Assembly (NCBI GenBank): GCA_945910005.1
Contig: OX246746.1
Location: 41,949,770 to 42,013,769, forward strand
Origin: Isoperla grammatica
Lineage: Eukaryota > Arthropoda > Insecta > Plecoptera > Perlodidae
Direction of reading: 5' to 3'
DNA: 64,000 nt
Part shown: piece after piece, positions 23,732-36,700 of the stretch
Layout of the letters: every line of letters begins with the position of its first letter
How positions within the stretch are numbered: position 1 is the first letter of the stretch
The notes under the pieces: model-generated
What the model saw: the letters and a program-made list of their open reading frames with translations, nothing else
Told to the model about the DNA's origin: nothing
Database searches by the model: none
Made by a program: the position numbers and the translations under genes

Positions 23732-25511
23732 CATATCTAAACGTGCGTGCGCCCATCTACAACAGTCCCCACACAATCACGTCTCCAATCTAACAATAAA
23801 CAAATAACCGTACCAAGTTTAGTCAAATGCTGTTGATAAGTTCCCAGTTTTTACAACAGTGACGTAGAAGTCAGAGTTGCAGCATCGTCACCACATCACG
23901 ATATGATACAAACTCTCCAAGCAATCATTACAAACCATTCTTGCTTTCTATTGCTAAAACTTTTCTCGGGAAACTTTAGACTCATTTTATTACCCTTCTC
24001 CACAAAAGCACAATCTTATCACCCGAAATAAATCCTGATTTTTAATACCAAGTTTTCTGAACGCAATATCCAGAGCATTTCACGAGAGCCTCCAGCTTTA
24101 TCTTTAGAACGACTAATCTTCGCGAATGACTTTTCTTATTTTTAACAACTTCAAAATTTTGTATGAAAAGCGCAGAAACGTGCCACGGAATTATTTTACA
24201 GCAAATATTAAAATAATTTTATCACACGTAATGACCAACTTAAATCTTTCATATAAGCTGCACTTAAAAAGTAACTTGGTAAATATTTAAACGTGCCTTT
24301 ACAAAAATAGGAACATATATTTATTTTGGGGTAGAAGAAGAAAGAAATTAACTCCAAGTTTTTCCATTAAGACTCTGTTTTAATAATCTCAACTCGAGTA
24401 ATCTGGGGGGAGGGGGGGGGGGGGGGGGGGGCATTTAGCAACGATGAATCATCTCCGTTAATCGAGTGTTGTATACATTCACTCACTATCCATACAAAAA
24501 TCTAGGAATATTATATACCGGTCTCGTTTAATTATCTCATATTAACACAGTTATTTTAATCTTTAAAAGGATTTATAAAATAATGTTTGCAAGACATCTT
24601 TACTGGCATGTTGGATTGATACTTGGTACTTATATTTATTATCGCAGGCTCATATTCTCTCATTTACAGTTAGAAATTAATGATGTAATTAGGTGCACAC
24701 ATGAAAACACTGTACTTAATTAATATAACAATTCACCGCCGGGTTTGAGTGAGTTTGTGAACACATCCAATAAAATAATAACGATTACATAAAATGCCAA
24801 TAAGAACAATTTGTTTGATTGTTAATGTTACAGAGTTCGACCCCATCATTATGCTTTATGTTGATGTCCCATGTTAAAACAATCAATCAATAAAAGTACA
24901 ATATTAAGTCATTGACATAATACGTTCATCTTCATGCTTTTCGTTTCACTAATGTAAACTTGATATTAACGTATAGCCAGGAATGTATTTCAGGGATGCT
25001 GTTATTTGTTATTATGATTATTTTCGATCTGTTTGGACTTTGGATGCAATATTCAATTCAGTTATCAAAAAATATTATAAAGCCTAAAGTAAGAGTGTTA
25101 TCGACTTTGCGTTGATTCATAGTTTATACAACATTAGTCAAATCCAGTACTAACCAGTTATAGAAATATAATTGCCCAGTGATAGTTTTTAGACTAATAA
25201 TTTCTTACTTTTTAAATTTCTTAAATCGTGCTCAAAACTTAAGGCTATAATAATAATGAAATCATAATACTTAAAAATTGTATATATATCTCAATTATGA
25301 TAATTTGTTCCGAATACTTCATAATCGCTTCGCATAATTCATGTTGATGAACTGTGTTGTCTCTAAAAGTTGCACGTTGGAACGCCGCATATACTGCATT
25401 GTAGAAGCTCAAAGGCCTCGCACTAACAAACTTCATGGACACAATCTGCACTAGTGTCACTAAGAAATGCGAATAGATATGGTGAAAATGAGAACCGGGA
25501 GGAGTGAAAGC
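23732..25511. other. AT-rich spacer with G tract
   Basis: A GGGGGGA(G)n tract lies at 24,405-24,431. No transposon protein motif, tRNA-like box or inverted repeat was recognised on either strand. The 71-codon minus-strand frame at 25,245-25,460 is unrecognised. Confidence 0.4.
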
Positions 25512-27712
25512 TAGTCCTAAACCACCCTAGTCCTACACCACACCAGTCCTACACCACACCAGTCCTACACCACACCAGTCCTACACCACACCAGTCCTAC
25601 ACCACACCAGTCCTACACCACACCAGTCCTACACCACACCAGTCCTACACCACACCAGTCCTACACCACACCAGTCCTACACCACACCAGTCCTACACCA
25701 CACCAGTCCTACACCACACCAGTCCTAAACCACCCTAGTCCTACACCACACCAGTCCTACACCACACCAGTCCTACACCACACCAGTCCTACACCACACC
25801 AGTCCTACACCACACCAGTCCTACACCACACCAGTCCTACACCACACCACACCAGTCCTACACCACACCAGTCCTACATTACACCAGTCCTACACCACAC
25901 CAGTCCTAAACCACCCTAGTCCTACACCACGCCAGTTCTACACCATGCCAGTCCTACACCACACCAGTCCTACACCACACCACACCAGTCCCACACCACA
26001 CCAGTCCTACATTACACCAGTCCTACACCACACCAGTCCTAAACCACCCTAGTCCTACACCACGCCAGTCCTACACCACGCCAGTCCTACACCACACCAG
26101 TCCTACACCACGCCAGTCCTACACCACGCCAGTCCTAGACCACCCTAGTCCTACACCACGCTAGTCCTACACCCCGCCAGTTCTACACCATGCCAGTCCT
26201 ACACCACACCAGTCCTACACCACACCAGTCCTACACCACACCAGTCCTACACCACACCAGTCCTACACCACACCAGTCCTACACCACACCAGTCCTACAC
26301 CACACCAGTCCTACACCACACCACACCAGTCCTACACCACACCAGTCCTACATTACACCAGTCCTACACCACACCAGTCCTAAACCACCCTAGTCCTACA
26401 CCACGCCAGTTCTACACCATGCCAGTCCTACACCACACCAGTCCTACACCACACCACACCAGTCCCACACCACACCAGTCCTACATTACACCAGTCCTAC
26501 ACCACACCAGTCCTAAACCACCCTAGTCCTACACCACGCCAGTCCTACACCACGCCAGTCCTAGACCACCCTAGTCCTACACCACGCTAGTCCTACACCC
26601 CGCCAGTTCTACACCATGCCAGTCCTACACCACGCCAGTTCTACACCATGCCAGTCCTACACCACACCAGTCTTACACCACGCCAGTCCTACACCCCGCT
26701 AGTCCTACACCCCGCCAATTCTACACCATGCCAGTCCTACACCACGCCAGTTCTACACCATGCTAGTCCTACACCACACCAGTCCTACACCACGCCAGTC
26801 CTACACCACGCCGGTCTTACACCACGCCAGTCCTTAACCACGCCAGTCCTACACCACACCAGTCCTACACCCCGACATTTCTACACCACACCAGTCCTAT
26901 ACCACGCCAGTCCTACACCACGCCGGTCTTACACCACGCCAGTCCTTAACCACGCCAGTCCTACACCCCGCTAGTCCTACACCCCGACATTTCTACACCA
27001 CACCAGTCCTATACCACGCCAGTCCTACACCACGCCGGTCTTACACCACGCCAGTCCTACACCACACCAGTCCTACACCACACCAGTCCTACACCACACC
27101 AGTCTTACACCACGCCAGTCCTACACCACGCCAGTCCTACACCACGCCAGTCCTACACCACGCCGGTCTTACACCACGCCAGTCCTACACCACGCCAGTC
27201 CTACACCCCGCTAGTCCTACACCCCGCCAGTTCTACACCATGCCAGTCCTACACCACGCCAGTTCTACACCATGGCAGTCCTACACCACACCAGTCTTAC
27301 TCTTACACCACGCCAGTCCTACACCCCGCTAGTCCTACACCCCACCAGTTCTACACCATGCCAGTCCTACACCACGCCAGTTCTACACCATGCTAGTCCT
27401 ACACCACACCAGTCCTACACTACGCCAGTCCTACACCACGCCGGTCTTACACCACGCCAGTCCTTCACCACGCCAGTCCTACACCCCGCTAGTCCTACAC
27501 CCCGCCAGTTCTACACCACACCAGTCCTATACCACGCCAGTCCTACACCACACCGGTCTTACACCACGCCAGTCCTACACCACACCAGTCCTACACCACA
27601 CCAGTCCTACACCACACCAGTCCTACACCACACCAGTCTTACACCACACCAGTCCTACACCACGCCAGTCCTACACCACGCCGGTCTTACACCACGCCAG
27701 TCCAGTCCTTCA
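25512..27712. repeat. 16-bp minisatellite (AGTCCTACACCACACC)n
   Basis: About 2.2 kb and roughly 135 copies. The 5' third is fairly homogeneous; the 3' two-thirds mix variants (CCACGCC, CCATGCC, CCCCGCTAG, TCTTACACC) in recurrent blocks, indicating local block duplications. Overlapping frames in several phases (up to 165 codons) are artefacts. Confidence 0.97.
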
Positions 27713-28969
27713 CTATATGTCAGTGGGACATGGAAAGGAAACAATATTGAGGACTGGGACAAAATTTAATATCATTACATTTTCCACGATTTTATATTTT
27801 ATCTCGTTCAATATTGATGGTTAACCTGCGAAAACATGTTGGTTCTTTTTATATATACTTCCCCGGGTACTTGTCAGGCGTCGATATTTATTGCTAATAA
27901 ATTGAGAGAAATAATCAAGGGACCTATAGCTTGAACGGTGTGTTTTTCATCGCAATACTTTTACTGGAACACATTTTTGATTTATATTAGCCTTGTCTTG
28001 TTGGTTTATTTTATGTTCTGTTTAATTTTTTAGCTTGCTGCCACTGTGTGCTGTACGAATCAACACGCTGAATCAAGAGTGTAGTTTTGATGTTATTGGT
28101 ATAATATCTCAAATAAAATACACTATAATATAGCAGTGCAAAAGATATGTTGTCAGCCGACGCTTATACCAAAATAACTAAGGTTTATGATGGTATATTA
28201 TTTGTTATATCAATGAGTAAATTTGATACGTTTATCTAGATTTATGAACCAAGTTAAATTATTTAAGTTTTAAAACCTTGGATGTCAAAAATAGCAATAA
28301 TTTTAAGAAATAATAATGTCAAAAATTTGTGTTGTGAACATAATATTACATGGTTCGATGGTACAGTGTTCCGCTAGCTCTAGAATAGTAGAATCTTTCT
28401 CTCCAATTGCCAATTGGTTTCTATGTAAAGTTGTAGAGATGGATTTGTGTTTCTCTCACTATTTTATTGTGAATCTAAATGTGATATGAGTTAAATATAC
28501 AGCTAATATTGCTCCTTGAACGTAGGATAGCCTTAGGGCTGTTAGTATGACTTGTCATGACCGAGGCAGGATATTTTGCAAGGGAGGGTGGGTCGCCCAG
28601 TTTGCCCTACAGGGCAATTTTTATATTTTCAACACTTTTTAACAGATTTTGGGATGTTTTAGTATGTTCTGAATGAAAGGAATTGAATTACGTACTTCGT
28701 CAAAACATGGTTCCATTTTGATTAATTCAAAATGGAACCATGTATAGACATAAAACATGCCCGTATACATCAAATGAAAAAACAGTAGGCCTATATGACA
28801 GAAAGCATCAACACTTAGGAACAATATCTTGATAGATGCAAATGTTAACTGGTCATGATTTACTAGTGACATAAAATGCCAGTTAATTCTTACATAAGTT
28901 GAAAAAACGTATGATATAGTAATTATAATTATACATTATCGTATAGTGCCAGTTAAATTTTAAATTCTT
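27713..28969. other. AT-rich spacer with one strong hairpin
   Basis: At 28,705-28,743 ACATGGTTCCATTTTGA and its exact reverse complement form a perfect 17-bp stem with a 5-base loop. A TAGGCCTATA-type motif is at 28,787. Otherwise nothing is recognised. Confidence 0.45.
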
Positions 28970-29104
28970 CCCCCCCCCCCCTACCCCTCACGGCGCCCAT
29001 GGACAGAGGTGACCTTCAGAAAACATCCCGTCTGGGTTGTATCGAACCGCGACGTCACGAAATAGAATCGCGTGTGCTACCATTAAGCCACTTTATCGCC
29101 GCAT
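28970..29104 (-). mobile_element. tRNA-derived SINE head, minus strand
   Basis: The minus strand reads AAGTGGCTTAATGGTAGC (A box), then about 30 bases later TCGCGGTTCGATACAACC (B box), then a non-tRNA body ending in a G tract (polyC 28,970-28,981 on the + strand). Box spacing is correct for a tRNA-derived promoter. The anticodon stem is not well formed. A different body from family A suggests another SINE lineage. Confidence 0.6.
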
Positions 29105-29973
29105 GTAATTAATATTTTGTTTCTAAGCCATGGTGTTGGGAGTCGTATCATCTATTGCAATCACGTTGCATTCAAGAACATGTTGGCATTGTTTCATTTT
29201 GATCACAATGTACAGTCGCGTTAATAAATAAATCAAGAATACGAGCAGTAACCTGTTTTATCCTGTACCAACTAATTTGCAGTTAAGCTGATACATGTTT
29301 GCAGTTCAATTCTGTGCTTCTTTGTTTTAATCTGTGCTGCATTTGGTCCCACTATAGATTTCCATCACTAGTGCTATGGCCAGAAGATAATAGAGTTAGG
29401 GTTTCATCCATGTTTAGATCCTTGAGTTCCATGCTAATAAGTCTATATTAAAGCTGGCTTACTTCAAGTCTGGCTATAATACACTTCAGGGTTCATAGCC
29501 TAAGTTAAACCCAGGTATGAATGTAACGGGAAACTTTGGTCAGGTAAAACAGGATAATGCTAGCACCCTTGGTTTGCATGGGCCACCAGTGACAATTCAG
29601 TTAAATGTAAGCTTGGATATTGTTCATACACAAATTCGTTATGTTTTATCCTATAATTACTATAGATAGAACCAATTGCTATCATACAAATCAAAAGATA
29701 TTCAAGGATAAGAATATACATTTTTGGTCGTAATCCCTTCTGTAGGCCTATAGTGTAGACTACACATCAGTTGTACCTGATGGGCCCTCTTCAAGTGGCT
29801 ATGTAGCTTGAACACGGAACACTTTGACAAGTCGTGTAAGTACGCGTGAAAGTATGCTATGAAAGTATGCTCCGCCTCAAGTGTTATCTTATTGGAGCAT
29901 ACAAATTTCATAATGTATCATCCATGTATACACCAATGGGAAAAATAAATAAAACTAAAAAAAAAGTCAAGTA
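29105..29973. other. Spacer
   Basis: No recognisable content apart from a TAGGCCTATAG motif at about 29,744. The small frames on either strand near 29,702-30,028 have no family signature. Confidence 0.4.
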
Positions 29974-30655
29974 TATTTATTATTATTATTATTATTTTAT
30001 TAATCATTTCCATTTACTACAAAAGTGAATGGGGGTTGGCAGAAAAGAGCACAGCTCCAAACACCAGAGTGACTGCCAACCCATACTAAAATTACTTAAA
30101 ATCTAAATATAATAATGAACATAATACAAAATTCAAAATATAAAATACAAAACAAAAAACATGAAAACATAATATGAATGAAAATATAATTATAAGATAA
30201 AACTGTTAAATATGAAGTAAAAGAGAAGAAAAAAATGAAAATTTACAAAACAAAGTTTAAAAATTGCTCCGTTAAAGAGGTTTTGAAGACATCTAATGAG
30301 CGTGCCATCCTGATCTTGAGTGGAAGAGAATTCCACGATTGACAAGCCCTATAATAGAACCCTTTCTGGTAGGCTGCTGTTCTGGCAAAAGGTGGCCTGA
30401 ACAATAGACCCCTACCAAATTGTGCACTACGATTACAGGCTTGCAGTCTTACATATGGATCCAGGTTTGTCCTACCATTCAACATGCTCCACAAAAATTG
30501 CAGCTCTACTTTTTTCCTGAATGTTTCCAGAGATGGAATCTTCAATGATGCACGTCTTGCCGTAGCACTATGAGTAGTAAATTGCGACCTAGCAGCAATA
30601 AAGCGTGTAGCTCTACTTTGGACACGCTCCAACTTCATCATATGTCAACAACATG
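29974..30655 (-). mobile_element. 5'-truncated LINE with 3' UTR and (AAT)n tail, minus strand
   Basis: Reading the minus strand: an open RT C-terminus (30,641 to 30,243), then an AT-rich 3' UTR containing GGGTTGGCAGTCACTCTGG, then an (AAT)n tail at 29,979-30,003. The 5' break is sharp: an in-frame TGA sits two codons upstream of the first ATG, and the sequence beyond it is unrelated. The tail type and truncation fit the CR1/Jockey-type LINE group. The still-open frame suggests a fairly recent insertion. Confidence 0.82.
30243..30641 (-). pseudogene. LINE reverse transcriptase C-terminal domain (132 codons, open)
   Basis: The protein starts LERVQSRATRFIAAR, the linker after the RT thumb that in CR1/Jockey-like proteins reads LE..Q.RA.R.I. 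It continues with SLETFRKKVELQFLW and MLNGRTNLDP, and ends RACQSWNSLPLKIRMA with SLDVFKTSLTEQF. The WNSLP..IR.A.SL..FK..L signature is characteristic of the extreme C-terminus of these RT proteins. No palm motif or endonuclease is present because the copy is 5'-truncated, so it cannot be active. It has neither frameshift nor internal stop, unlike every other transposon protein fragment in this window. Confidence 0.85.
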
Positions 30656-32070
30656 GCGGGCCCAACAACCCGATATGGCTACGAAAGTTTCAAGTGTTTT
30701 AATAAACTATACTTAATAAATAACATATTAAAAATTCGCTACCTTAATTAAAAACTATTATTAACTTTGCTTCAGTCTTCAAACTATTGATTATAATTTT
30801 ATAGAAAAGTGGTTCGGTATCTGTAACAGCAAAATCTGCTATCGGCCAATATCTAAAATAATCACTAAAAAGCAAAATTAAGTATGATATAATGTTAAAC
30901 GCTCTGCAGGTATCTGCTAATAAACATTATATCGCAATGAGTAATCCCTGATAGCCTCGACAATAATCACCGTCTGTACAAATAAGTCAATTATACTGCT
31001 GGATACTGGTTTCATGAACTAACTAAGCGGGTTTCGAACCCATGAGTCTTTGCGCTTTTTAGGGGTACTCGGGATGTGATGAAAACTGAATGCATAATAC
31101 ATTGCATGGCCGAGCTATGGTTTATCTTCTCTCGTACTGTCCGGAGAAATAAAGACTTCAACTCACTTTTTGCTCCATTTGCTGAACCAAAGGGAGCCTC
31201 AAGAATACCGTGTGAAATGAGATACAATGTCAAAACCCTTCCAACGCAAGTTCACTGCGACTCATATCTTGATTGAAACTAGAACCCGCATACGCGCGCA
31301 AAAAATTACATTACTTATTTCATTCCATTTATCCAATCCATTCTCGGGAACTTAAACGTTCATTATGTCTAAAGAAGTGTAGAAAAATGAGATTGTAGTG
31401 ATATGTTCTAAAGGAGCTGTATTAGATGCAAAGCACAAAGGCTGTGTCGGTATATAGGGTGCTATAAGGGCACACGTCTGCCCAATAAGAGCGTTCTGAG
31501 GGGACCGACCTTTCAAAGGTTGCCTAAAAGTCAACCTTCACCATTCGTTTTAACCTTTGGAGTGTGACATTTTGCCGTTGAAACGTATTTGAGCCCATTA
31601 ATTCTCGCCTGACAAAGAGAGTGAAGAGCCGGTGTAACGTTTACAAGTGAATGGTCGACGAAACAACGACATTTCTGTGGTTTCGTCTTGGAACCTACAC
31701 AGCTGTATGTCACAGAAATTGCTGGATTTGTTACAAAGTGATGCAACATGGCACTCGAAAGTCCTTTCAAGGATGTTCACATGCCAATATAGGAATATGA
31801 GTCACCCTTACAACGCTTTTTGTCATAATGATGCAATGGGACTCGACAGCCTTCAAAATAACCAATAATTGGTGTTTCCCCCAGCTATGTTACTGTTATG
31901 GTACTACAAACCCAAACCACTAAAATAAGTTATTCTTTAGGGAACACTTGGCTCTGCATTTATTTGGGTGTTTGTGTTGATTCTTGGGAGTATTATTTAT
32001 CCTTAAAAGTAAAACAGCCAAGAGTCTTTCTCGTAAAACAAGACAAGTAGTTTAAAGATAGAGAAGCCTC
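30656..32070. other. Spacer with one weak tRNA-like box
   Basis: At 31,018-31,060 the minus strand has ATGGGTTCGAAACCCGC, a B-box-like string without a convincing A box. Overlapping short frames (31,012-31,868) on both strands have no recognisable motifs. Near 31,653-31,690 GACGAAAC and GTTTCGTC form a small stem. Confidence 0.4.
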
Positions 32071-32606
32071 TTATTAGTGTTGCGACATGTATGTTACTCG
32101 TTTGAGGATAGTACTCTTATTAGTGTTGCGACATGTATGTTACTCGTTTGAGGATAGTACTCTTATAAGTGTTGCGACATGTATGTTACTCGTTTGAGGA
32201 TAGAACTCTTATTAGTGTTGCGACATGTATGTTACTCGTTTGAGGATAGTACTCTTATTAGTGTTGCGACATGTTTGTTACTCGTTTGAGGATAGTACTC
32301 TTATTAGTGTTGCGACATGTATGTTACTCGTTTGAGGATAGTACTCTTATTAGTGTTGCGACATGTATGTTACTCGTTTGAGGATAGTACTCTTATTAGT
32401 GTTGCGACATGTATGTTACTCGTTTGAGGATAGTACTCTTATTAGTTTTGCGACATGTACGTTACTCGTTTGAGGATAGTACTCTTATAAGGGTTGCGAC
32501 ATGTATGGTACTCGTTTGAGGATAGTACTCTTATAAGTGTTGCGACATGTTTGTTACTCGTTTGAGGATAGTAGACTACTCGTATTAGTGTTGCGACATG
32601 TATGTC
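32071..32606. repeat. 46-bp minisatellite, ~12 copies
   Basis: GTTGCGACATGTATGTTAC recurs every 46 bp from 32,079. Variants affect single bases (ATGTTTGTTAC, CTTATAAGTG). The penultimate copy has a short insertion (TAGACTACTCG). Because 46 is not divisible by 3, no long frame occurs. Confidence 0.97.
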
Positions 32607-33718
32607 TTAAGATTATCATGTACAATAATGCAATGCTAAAAATATATTAATTACGATTTTGGAACACGCGTAAGCCTACCCTCAATATTACGATTTAGAT
32701 TTAGGTTGTGGATACATATAAAGAGTGAGTAAGACGAAAAGATAAAAAGGATTCAGAAAAGAGTACTATCACAGACAATTTATTTATCTGTGGTACTATA
32801 GGGCCTACTACTAATTACTATATTTGCTATGTGCACTGATGTGTGAATTCCGAAAATATTGTGAAGTACATGTTTTCGATATTGTTTTTGTAAATACGTT
32901 TTCATTCCATGATTTATGTTTTTTCAATACATTTCATATAACGCAACCGTATAGTTACCTCGTTTCAGTCTCGCTTCAATACAAGGCAGGAGGTTCGGGG
33001 TTCGATTCCCGTTTCAGCAGTTTTATTTACTTTTGTTTAATTGGCAAATCTAAGGATGTGGTACTAGCATACATGTAAACGGGTACTTTGGGGCCGTTAT
33101 TGAAAAAAAAGGCGCTAGTGTTATATAATATAATTACCCTCCACTGCAAATCAATTCGTATATTTATAACTAAAGTGGGTCGACAATAAATATAATATTA
33201 ATTTTAATAAATTTAATAAGCCCACGTTTCATTTCGGTGAAAGCAACTTCAATTTGTTGGCTATAGTAGACTCGACGTCTACCTACAGCCTACACATACG
33301 ATCCAGCGGCTCAAATTATATTCTATAATGTAATTCCTCGCTAATACTGCATTTCTTTCTGCACCAATAAAAAAAGGTTTCATTTTCAAAGCAAATGTTA
33401 CCTCTGAAGGAGTGCCACAAAGATTGATGAAGATAGGGTCGGCTCTTCAGGTAAAAATAACAGTTCCATTATTTATTCTGTGTGGTAAAAGTAGGTGAGT
33501 GAATATTTACAGATGTTGTTGTCCCTTGCACTATTTGGCCGGTGTTGATCCTGTGGGAAAGAGAGGCCCTGCCCAGCACCCTTCCCTCTACAAGTGTATA
33601 GCAGGCCCAGACACGTGGCTAGGCTGTAAACCTCGAACACGTTTCGACACGGGAATTACCACGTTGCCATGATTGATGAAACTTGGAAGTGAGTCTACTG
33701 GAAGAATTACGTAAATTA
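32607..33718. other. Spacer with a weak tRNA-like relic
   Basis: At about 32,985-33,022 GGGGTTCGATTCCCG is a good B-box match on the + strand, preceded by poorly matching sequence, so a decayed tRNA or SINE head is possible. Nothing else recognised. Confidence 0.4.
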
Positions 33719-36700
33719 TGTGTTTATCTGTGTTTAATGATGTGTGTGCGTATGTGTCTACGACAGTCTGTGTGTGTGTTTATGTTTGTACCGCTGTGGC
33801 AAGTAAGGGTACAAAATATATTCTAGGTTATTGTACACAATATATTAATCGGAATCAAATAGTTTCTGAATTCAAGTATTATACATATAAATGCATGTGT
33901 GTATTATTAGTGTGTGTGTGAGTGTGTGTTCGTGTTTGTGTCAGTAGGGATTTGTGCGTGTGTATTATTAGTGCGTGTGGATGTGTTTGTGTCATATGTG
34001 TACACGAGTGTATTATGAGTGTTATGAGTGTGTGTGCGTGGACGTGTGTGTTATGAGTGGGTGTGTTATGAGTGTTATGAGTGTGTGTGTTATGAGCGTT
34101 ATGAGTGTGTGTGTTATGAGCGTTATGAGTGTGTGTGCGTGGACGTGTGTGTTATGTGTGTGTGTGTTATGAGTGTTATGAGTGTGTGTGCGTGGACGTG
34201 TGTGTTATGAGTGTGTGTGTTATGAGTGTTATGAGTGTGTGTGAGTGGACGTGTGTGTTATGAGTGTGTGTGTTATGAATGTTATGAGTGTGTGTGCGTG
34301 GACGTGTGTGTTATGAGTGTGTGTGCGTGGACGTGTGTGTTATGAGTGTGTGTGTTATGAGTGTTATGAGTGTGTGTGCGTGGACGTGTGTGGAGTGTGT
34401 GTGCGTGGACGTGTGTGTTATGAGTGTGTGTGCGTGGACGTGTGTGTTATGAGTGTGTGTGCGTGGACGTGTGTGTTATGAGTGTGTGTGCGTGGACGTG
34501 TGTGTTATGAGTGTGTGTGTTATGAGTGTTATGTGTGTGTGTGCGTGGACGTGTGTGTTATGAGTGTGTGTGCGTGGACGTGTGTGTTATGAGTGTGTGT
34601 GAGTGGACGTGTGTGTTATGAGTGTGTGTGTTATGAGTGTTATGAGTGTGTGTGCGTGGACGTGTGTGTTATGAGTGTGTGTGTTATGAGTGTTATGAGT
34701 GTGTGTGCGTGGACGTGTGTGTTATGAGTGTGTGTGTTATGAGTGTTATGAGTGTGTGTGAGTGGACGTGTGTGTTATGAGTGTGTGTGTTATGAGTGTT
34801 ATGAGTGTGTGTGAGTGGACGTGTGTGTTATGAGTGTGTGTGTTATGAGTGTTATGTGTGTGTGTGCGTGGACGTGTGTGTTATGAGTGTGTGTGAGTGG
34901 ACGTGTGTGTTATGAGTGTGTGTGTTATGAGTGTTATGAGTGTGTGTGCGTGGACGTGTGTGTTATGAGTGTGTGTGTTATGAGTGTTATGAGTGTGTGT
35001 GCGTGGACGTGTGTGTTATGAGTGTGTGTGTTATGAGTGTTATGAGTGTGTGTGAGTGGACGTGTGTGTTATGAGTGTGTGTGTTATGAATGTTATGAGT
35101 GTGTGTGCGTGGACGTGTGTGTTATGAGTGTGTGTGTTATGAGTGTTATGTGTGTGTGTGCGTGGACGTGTGTGTTATGAGTGTGTGTGAGTGGACGTGT
35201 GTGTTATGAGTGTGTGTGTTATGAGCGTTATGAGTGTGTGTGCGTGGACGTGTGTGTTATGTGTGTGTGTGTTATGAGTGTTATGAGTGTGTGTGCGTGG
35301 ACGTGTGTGTTATGAGTGTGTGTGTTATGAGTGTTATGAGTGTGTGTGAGTGGACGTGTGTGTTATGAGTGTGTGTGTTATGAGTGTTATGTGTGTGTGT
35401 GCGTGGACGTGTGTGTTATGAGTGTGTGTGTTATGAGTGTTATGTGTGTGTGTGCGTGGACGTGTGTGTTATGAGTGTGTGTGAGTGGACGTGTGTGTTA
35501 TGAGTGTGTGTGTTATGAGTGTTATGAGTGTGTGTGCGTGGACGTGTGTGTTATGAGTGTGTGTGTTATGAGTGTTATGAGTGTGTGTGCGTGGACGTGT
35601 GTGGAGTGTGTGTGCGTGGACGTGTGTGTTATGAGTGTGTGTGAGTGGACGTGTGTGTTATGAGTGTGTGCGTGGACGTGTGTGTTATGAGTGTGTGTGC
35701 GTGGACGTGTGTGTTATGAGTGTGTGTGCGTGGACGTGTGTGTTATGAGTGTGTGTGCGTGGACGTGTGTGTTATGAGTGTGTGTGTTATGAGTGTTATG
35801 AGTGTGTGTGCGTGGACGTGTGTGTTATACGTGTGTGTGCGTGGACGTGTGTGTTATGAGTGTGTGTGTTATGAGTGTTATGAGTGTGTGTGCGTGTACG
35901 TGTGTGTTATGAGTGTGTGTGTTATGAGTGTTATGATTGTGTGTGAGTGGACGTGTGTGTTATGAGTGTGTGTGTTATGAGTGTTATGAGTGTGTGTGAG
36001 TGGACGTGTGTGTTATGAGTGTGTGTGTTATGAGTGTTATGAGTGTGTGTGCGTGGACGTGTGTGTATTATGAGTGTTATGAGTGTGTGTGAGTGGACGT
36101 GTGTGTTATAAATGTGTGTGTTATGAGTGTTATGAGTGTGTGTGCGTGGACGTGTGTATGAGTGTTATGTGTGTGTGTGCGTGGACGTGTGTGTTATGAG
36201 TGTGTGTGTTATGAGTGTTATGAGTGTTATGAGTGTGCGTGTTATGAGTGTTATGAGTGTGTGTGCGTGGACGTGTGTGTTATGAGTGTGTGTGCGTGGA
36301 CGTGTGTGTTATGTGTGTGTGTGTTATGAGTGTTATGAGTGTGTGTGCGTGGACGTGTGTGTTATGAATGTGTGTGTTATGAGTGTGTGTGCGTGGACGT
36401 GTGTGTTATGAGTGTGTGTGCGTGGACGTGTGTGTTATGAGTGTGTGTGCGTGGACGTGTGTGTTATGAGTGTGTGTGCGTGGACGTGTGTGTTATGAGT
36501 GTGTGTGCGTAGACGTGTGTGTTATGAGTGTGTGTTTTATGAGTGTTATGAGTGTGTGTGCGTGTACGTGTGTGTTATGAGTGTGTGTGAGTGGACGTGT
36601 GTGTTATGAGTGTGTGTGCGTGTACGTGTGTGTTATGAGTGTGTGTGCGTGGACGTGTGTGTTATGAGTGTGTGTGCGTAGACGTGTGTGTTATGAGTGT

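Noticed and set aside
22383..23807. 474- and 327-codon Ser/Tyr/Pro/Leu frames
   Set aside because: Two different phases are open over the same 8-bp array.
31012..31868. Cluster of overlapping short frames on both strands
   Set aside because: No recognisable protein motif and heavy mutual overlap; treated as spacer.
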